Assembly: GCA_028280065.1 (NCBI GenBank)
Contig: JANQMN010000099.1
Span: 31,541 to 95,540, forward strand
Length of the DNA: 64,000 bases
Source: Hahella sp.
GTDB taxonomy: Bacteria > Pseudomonadota > Gammaproteobacteria > Pseudomonadales > Oleiphilaceae
Direction of reading: 5' to 3'
Under the pieces are notes generated by a model that saw only the letters and a list, made by a program, of their open reading frames with translations, had not been told where the DNA came from and ran no database searches. Shown one piece after another: positions 60,241-64,000 of the stretch. Position 1 is the stretch's first letter, and every line of letters starts with the position of its first letter. Position numbers and translations under genes: made by a program.

Positions 60241-61079
60241 GGCTTAACCTCCTGATCCGAACCGGCAGGTCCGCTTATATCGGTCGTCGGAATGCGTTTC
60301 GATTCGATCTCCCAGCCGATGGGATGCCGGTCGAACTGGCGATCTCCCACAGGATTAAAGAAACCTTCTTTTTTTCGAATAATGCAGCCGACCGGGCATA
60401 CGTCCAGAGACATCGCATAATCGTCGATATCGGCGTCTGTCGCCGCTAAATTAGCGCCATTCACGCCAATGTGTTTATCAATTCCGCGACCGATGTATTC
60501 GAAAACATTTTTGCCGTCAACATCTCTGGATGCGCGTATGCAGCGTCCACAGAGAATGCAGCGATTGTTATCCAGTGCGATGTCGGGGTGGGAGGCATCA
60601 ACCGGCCGCACCGGCTGTAAATAGGGGTATTTGGTGGCTTGGGATATGCCCAACCGATAAGCCATGGCTTGAAGTTCGCAGCGTCCGCTGGCTTCGCAGA
60701 TCGGACACAGATGGTTACCCTCATGAAACAGCATACGCACAAGATCTTTCCGGTAGCTGTGAATCTCCCGGGTTTCGTGTTCCACCTGTAGATCCGGTTC
60801 CGCCGGCTGGGTACAGGCGGCAACGGTACGGCCGTTGACTTTCACCGTGCAGATCCGGCAACTTCCTTGCGGGACCAGTCCCTCAACATCACACAAACGC
60901 GGAATGTAACCCCCCGCTTCGTCGCAGGCATCCATAATCGTTTGACCCGGAACAGCCTGGACAGCTTCGCCGTCTACGTAGATCGTAAAGGTTTTGGCTT
61001 TGGTCGTCATTTTGTTAACTCCGCCATTGTTGGCTGAATATTGTTGTGGGTCGGGCCGGTTATTTACCCCCGGTTTCAT
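60237..61079 (-). CDS. hoxU: NAD-reducing hydrogenase diaphorase subunit, Fe-S
   Basis: YIPRLCDVEGLVPQGSCRICTVKVNG; HLCPICEASGRCELQ; NNRCILCGRCIRASRDVDG; probable start MTTKAKTFTIYVDG. Confidence 0.95.
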   Translation of the reverse strand: MKPGVNNRPDPQQYSANNGGVNKMTTKAKTFTIYVDGEAVQAVPGQTIMDACDEAGGYIPRLCDVEGLVPQGSCRICTVKVNGRTVAACTQPAEPDLQVEHETREIHSYRKDLVRMLFHEGNHLCPICEASGRCELQAMAYRLGISQATKYPYLQPVRPVDASHPDIALDNNRCILCGRCIRASRDVDGKNVFEYIGRGIDKHIGVNGANLAATDADIDDYAMSLDVCPVGCIIRKKEGFFNPVGDRQFDRHPIGWEIESKRIPTTDISGPAGSDQEVKP

Positions 61080-62895
61080 AGGCTGGGTCGTAAATCAACG
61101 ACCGCCGCTTCGCGATAATACGGGCTTCATCCAAAGCATCCTGAATATTGAATCCGGCCTGCAAACCAACGCCGTTCGCTTTCACCATCGCGGCGTACAC
61201 CAAGGGAAAGTTTGCCATGGTGGATAACACCGGATTTGGTGAGGTATGTCCGAGACCGCAACGGCTGGTGGCAATGATGGTTTTGCCGAGTTCCTTCAGG
61301 TAATCGAGGTCCGACGGCTCGCCCAAACCATTGCGAATTTTGTCCAGCGCCTGTTGCATAAACACATTCCCGACACGGCAAGGGGTGCAATATCCGCAGC
61401 TTTCTTCGATAAAGAAATCCATGTAGTAAGAGGTGATATCAAGAATGTTGCGATGGCTGGCGAAGGTGATAACAGCCCCGGCCGTGGGGAGGTCTTCGAA
61501 ACAGATGCGTCGCTTAAACTCGTCCCGATTGATCATCTGGCCGCTAGCGCCCCCGATGTTCACGGCCGAAGCCTGTTTACTTCCCGCGTTCTGCAGTACA
61601 TCAACTAACGGTGTGCCGAACTCAACTTCATAGGTACCCGGCTGGGTGCAATCGCCGCAGACGCTGAGGAGTTTGGTGCCGGTGCTTTGCTGGGTGCCGA
61701 ATCCGCAAAACCAGCGGCTGCCTTCCGCCAGGATACGAGGCACGCAACACAGGGTTTCGACATTATTGACCACCGTCGGAAAGCCGAAGTAGCCGGCCTG
61801 CACCGGGAACGGCGGGCGGTTTTTCGGCTCGCCGCGACGGCCCTCGCAAGAACTGATCAGCGAACTTTCCTCACCGCAGATGTATGCCCCGGCGCCCAGT
61901 TGAATCCGAATATCGAAATGGAAATCCTTGCCGAGAATATTGCTTCCCAAAAGACCGCGTTTTCGGCGCCGTTTCAGAATATCTTCCAGGTATCGATGTA
62001 AGTAACGGTATTCGGCACGGAGATACAGGATGCCGTGTTCGGCGCCGACGGCATGCGCGGCAATGGTCATTCCTTCGAATAGCAAATGAGCCCGTTCCGT
62101 CAATAACACCCGATCTTTAAAAGTGCCCGGCTCGCCTTCGTCCGCATTGCAAATGATATAACGCCGGGTGGCGGCTGTTTGGGCGGCAAACTCCCACTTT
62201 TTACCGGTCGGGAAGCCTGCGCCGCCCCGACCGCGTAAACCGGCGTCCCGCAGTATGGCCCGGACGGCAGCCGGGGCCAGGGATAGGGCATTTTCCAATC
62301 CCGCTTCTTTCGGAATCTTGCCCAGCAAAACTTTATCTGTCTGGCGGATATAGTTGTTCACCATACTGCGAATCAGATGATGACTGTTGTTGCCGTCACC
62401 ATAGCGTGTTACTAGTTTGGTAGCGTCTGATTCGGTGCGTAGTTTACGCAGCAATGTTCGAAATTTGCTCGGCGTCAGGCGGGTAAAAACCTGATAGTTG
62501 ATCAGAGCCGCCGGCGCTTGGTCACACATACCGATGCAGGGTGTGGAATCCAGGGAGAAACGGCCGTCTTCGGTGGTTTGGCCAAGTTGGATTCCCAAAA
62601 ATTCCTCGGCTGTTTCCACCAGGTCCTTAAATCCCTCGTGGCGGTCGATGATATCGTCACACAAACGAATGGTAATTGCGCCCTTGGGCTCCTGGGAAAA
62701 GAACGCGTAAAATGTGACAACGCCTTCGACCTCCACGCGATAGCTGCCAATCAACTCTGCGATCAGCTCCATTGCTTCGCTGTCGATGCACTGCAACTGG
62801 TCCTGTACTTCATGCAGAATATCCAGCATGCGCGCCTTGTCATTATTGGCTCGAAGACAGGCTTTGCGGATAATTTTTTCATTGGCCGGTTGCAT
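61060..62895 (-). CDS. hoxF: NAD-reducing hydrogenase diaphorase subunit (NuoE-like + NuoF-like fusion)
   Basis: NuoE-like N-terminus; GLRGRGGAGFPTGKKW; GAGAYICGEESSL; ESCGYCTPCRVGN; ATG at 62895 with GAGGG 8 nt upstream (track ORF begins at GTG 62925). Confidence 0.93.
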   Translation of the reverse strand: MQPANEKIIRKACLRANNDKARMLDILHEVQDQLQCIDSEAMELIAELIGSYRVEVEGVVTFYAFFSQEPKGAITIRLCDDIIDRHEGFKDLVETAEEFLGIQLGQTTEDGRFSLDSTPCIGMCDQAPAALINYQVFTRLTPSKFRTLLRKLRTESDATKLVTRYGDGNNSHHLIRSMVNNYIRQTDKVLLGKIPKEAGLENALSLAPAAVRAILRDAGLRGRGGAGFPTGKKWEFAAQTAATRRYIICNADEGEPGTFKDRVLLTERAHLLFEGMTIAAHAVGAEHGILYLRAEYRYLHRYLEDILKRRRKRGLLGSNILGKDFHFDIRIQLGAGAYICGEESSLISSCEGRRGEPKNRPPFPVQAGYFGFPTVVNNVETLCCVPRILAEGSRWFCGFGTQQSTGTKLLSVCGDCTQPGTYEVEFGTPLVDVLQNAGSKQASAVNIGGASGQMINRDEFKRRICFEDLPTAGAVITFASHRNILDITSYYMDFFIEESCGYCTPCRVGNVFMQQALDKIRNGLGEPSDLDYLKELGKTIIATSRCGLGHTSPNPVLSTMANFPLVYAAMVKANGVGLQAGFNIQDALDEARIIAKRRSLIYDPAYETGGK

Positions 62896-62928
62896 AGGAT
62901 GTACCCTCGCGTATTCGTTTTCCACCCT

Positions 62929-62950
62929 GAAACGCCATTCATGGCGTTTC
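62929..62950. repeat. Palindrome upstream of hoxF
   Basis: GAAACGCCATTCATGGCGTTTC, perfect 10-bp arms. Confidence 0.8.
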
Positions 62951-62961
62951 GCGGAGTCGAG

Positions 62962-62983
62962 ACTAAAAACCGTGATTTTTAGT
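62962..62983. repeat. Second inverted repeat upstream of hoxF
   Basis: ACTAAAAACCGTGATTTTTAGT, 8-bp arms. Confidence 0.8.
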
Positions 62984-62997
62984 TACTCGCACAATCT

Positions 62998-63029
62998 ATG
63001 GCGTAAGCGATCAATGGCGTAGGCGATCG
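62998..63029 (+). repeat. Tandem 16-bp repeat upstream of hoxF
   Basis: ATGGCGTAAGCGATCA then ATGGCGTAGGCGATCG. Confidence 0.75.
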
Positions 63030-63101
63030 ATTTAGATGGCGCTCGCTTGTGCCAAGCTAGAGCAATACAGAATCATCCGTTTCTGAACTGACACTAGGCA
63101 T

Positions 63102-63530
63102 TCATTCTACATAAAGCTTTTCCCGTCCGTAGCGAAGTTCAAGTGCTTGGCGCTCCGCTATGGGCAATCCGTTGACGACTAGGCCGTAGGAATGATCGAT
63201 CATTCGGGCAACTTCTCCGGAAGGAATGCTGTCATCCAGAATCACCGTATTCCAATGCCGCTTGTTCATGTGATAACCGGGTATTACCGCCGGAAAAATG
63301 TCCCGCAAGGCCAGCGCCTGGTCAGGATCGCATTTGAGGTTCATGGTGGCCGTACCGGCCTTTACGCCTAGCGCTTTCAAGGCGTTTTCGTCCGAACCCG
63401 CCACCCCCAAGGTGGCGAACATTTTGTGTCTTACCTTGAAGACCGCGACATCAGGTCCGAAAGGATAGTCTTTTATTGCTTCCGGTTTTTCCAACAAGTG
63501 CTTTTCCGCTGCCTGGTAATCCATCGTCAA
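63102..63530 (-). CDS. MmcQ/YjbR family protein
   Basis: AVFKVRHKMFATLG, NLKCDPDQALALRDIFPAVIPGYHMNKRHWNTVILDDSIP. Confidence 0.9.
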   Translation of the reverse strand: MTMDYQAAEKHLLEKPEAIKDYPFGPDVAVFKVRHKMFATLGVAGSDENALKALGVKAGTATMNLKCDPDQALALRDIFPAVIPGYHMNKRHWNTVILDDSIPSGEVARMIDHSYGLVVNGLPIAERQALELRYGREKLYVE

Positions 63531-64000
63531 CTCTTTTTCTCCGCCTTATCGTTGTCCGTTAAGATAGACCACACCACCCGGTTTCTACCAGCTTGCTTGG
63601 CGGCGTAAAGCGCATTGTCCACTTGCTCCAAAAGACGTTTTGGATCGCGGACCCTGTCGGGTTGCGCGGTCGCTCCGCCGATACTGATGGTGAGGTTGAT
63701 CGGAGTTTGCAGGCTCCAGGTAACCGTTTTCGCTACCTCTGAACGTAACTGTTCCGCCAATACCTCCGCTTCGTTCTGCTCTACTCCGGGAAGAACGATA
63801 CCGAACTCTTCGCCGCCATAGCGGGCGATAATATCGGTGGAGCGTTGCAGATGCTTTTGCATGGCCTTGGCTGTGTTTACCAGGCAATGATCGCCGATCA
63901 GGTGACCGTAAGTATCGTTGATCTGTTTGAAATGATCGATATCCACCAAGAGCAGGCTCAAGGGATACTTAACACGGTTGGCCCGGGACAGTTCCATTGG
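63527..64000 (-). CDS. GGDEF diguanylate cyclase, truncated by the window end
   Basis: LLLVDIDHFKQINDTYGHLIGDHCL, RYGGEEFGIVLPG; ORF open at the right edge. Confidence 0.85.
   Translation of the reverse strand, partial: PMELSRANRVKYPLSLLLVDIDHFKQINDTYGHLIGDHCLVNTAKAMQKHLQRSTDIIARYGGEEFGIVLPGVEQNEAEVLAEQLRSEVAKTVTWSLQTPINLTISIGGATAQPDRVRDPKRLLEQVDNALYAAKQAGRNRVVWSILTDNDKAEKKS

Noticed and set aside
1-64000. CRISPR arrays, tRNA/rRNA genes, prophage structural modules, classic defence systems
   Set aside because: Looked for spaced direct repeats, RNA-gene signatures and hallmark proteins; none seen by reading.

Overview
64-kb window, probably from a marine-type gammaproteobacterium; no tRNA, rRNA or CRISPR array recognised. 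Left to right: a giant repeat-rich surface protein gene (VCBS/FG-GAP, tandem-95, He_PIG/Ig-like repeats, 3.6 k aa) with a small lipoprotein and a DUF4214 protein; rsgA; acs plus a LuxR-type response regulator; a chalcone-isomerase-like/TonB-C fusion; an AT-rich accessory island (about 20.6-25.9 kb) with TacAT-like and CcdAB-like toxin-antitoxin pairs, at least four attC-like sites without an integrase, an IS4-family insertion with 18-bp IRs and an 11-bp target duplication, and an 80-bp direct repeat at its edges; a SiaB-SiaC-SiaD-like partner-switch/diguanylate cyclase set divergent from a beta-propeller/SpoIIE phosphatase; a hydrolase/TetR pair with two identical-arm palindromes; small accessory genes; an IS200/REP-type transposase inside mirrored hairpins; a C13 peptidase; ubiT/ubiUV with a perfect FNR/ANR box; modABC; glgP; and a hoxFUYH-protease-hypA NAD-linked [NiFe] hydrogenase operon. 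Best candidates for follow-up are the integrase-less cassette island with its flanking duplication, the propeller-controlled Sia module, the anchorless TonB fusion, and the repeat-rich hox upstream region. All family names come from reading motifs; no searches were run.
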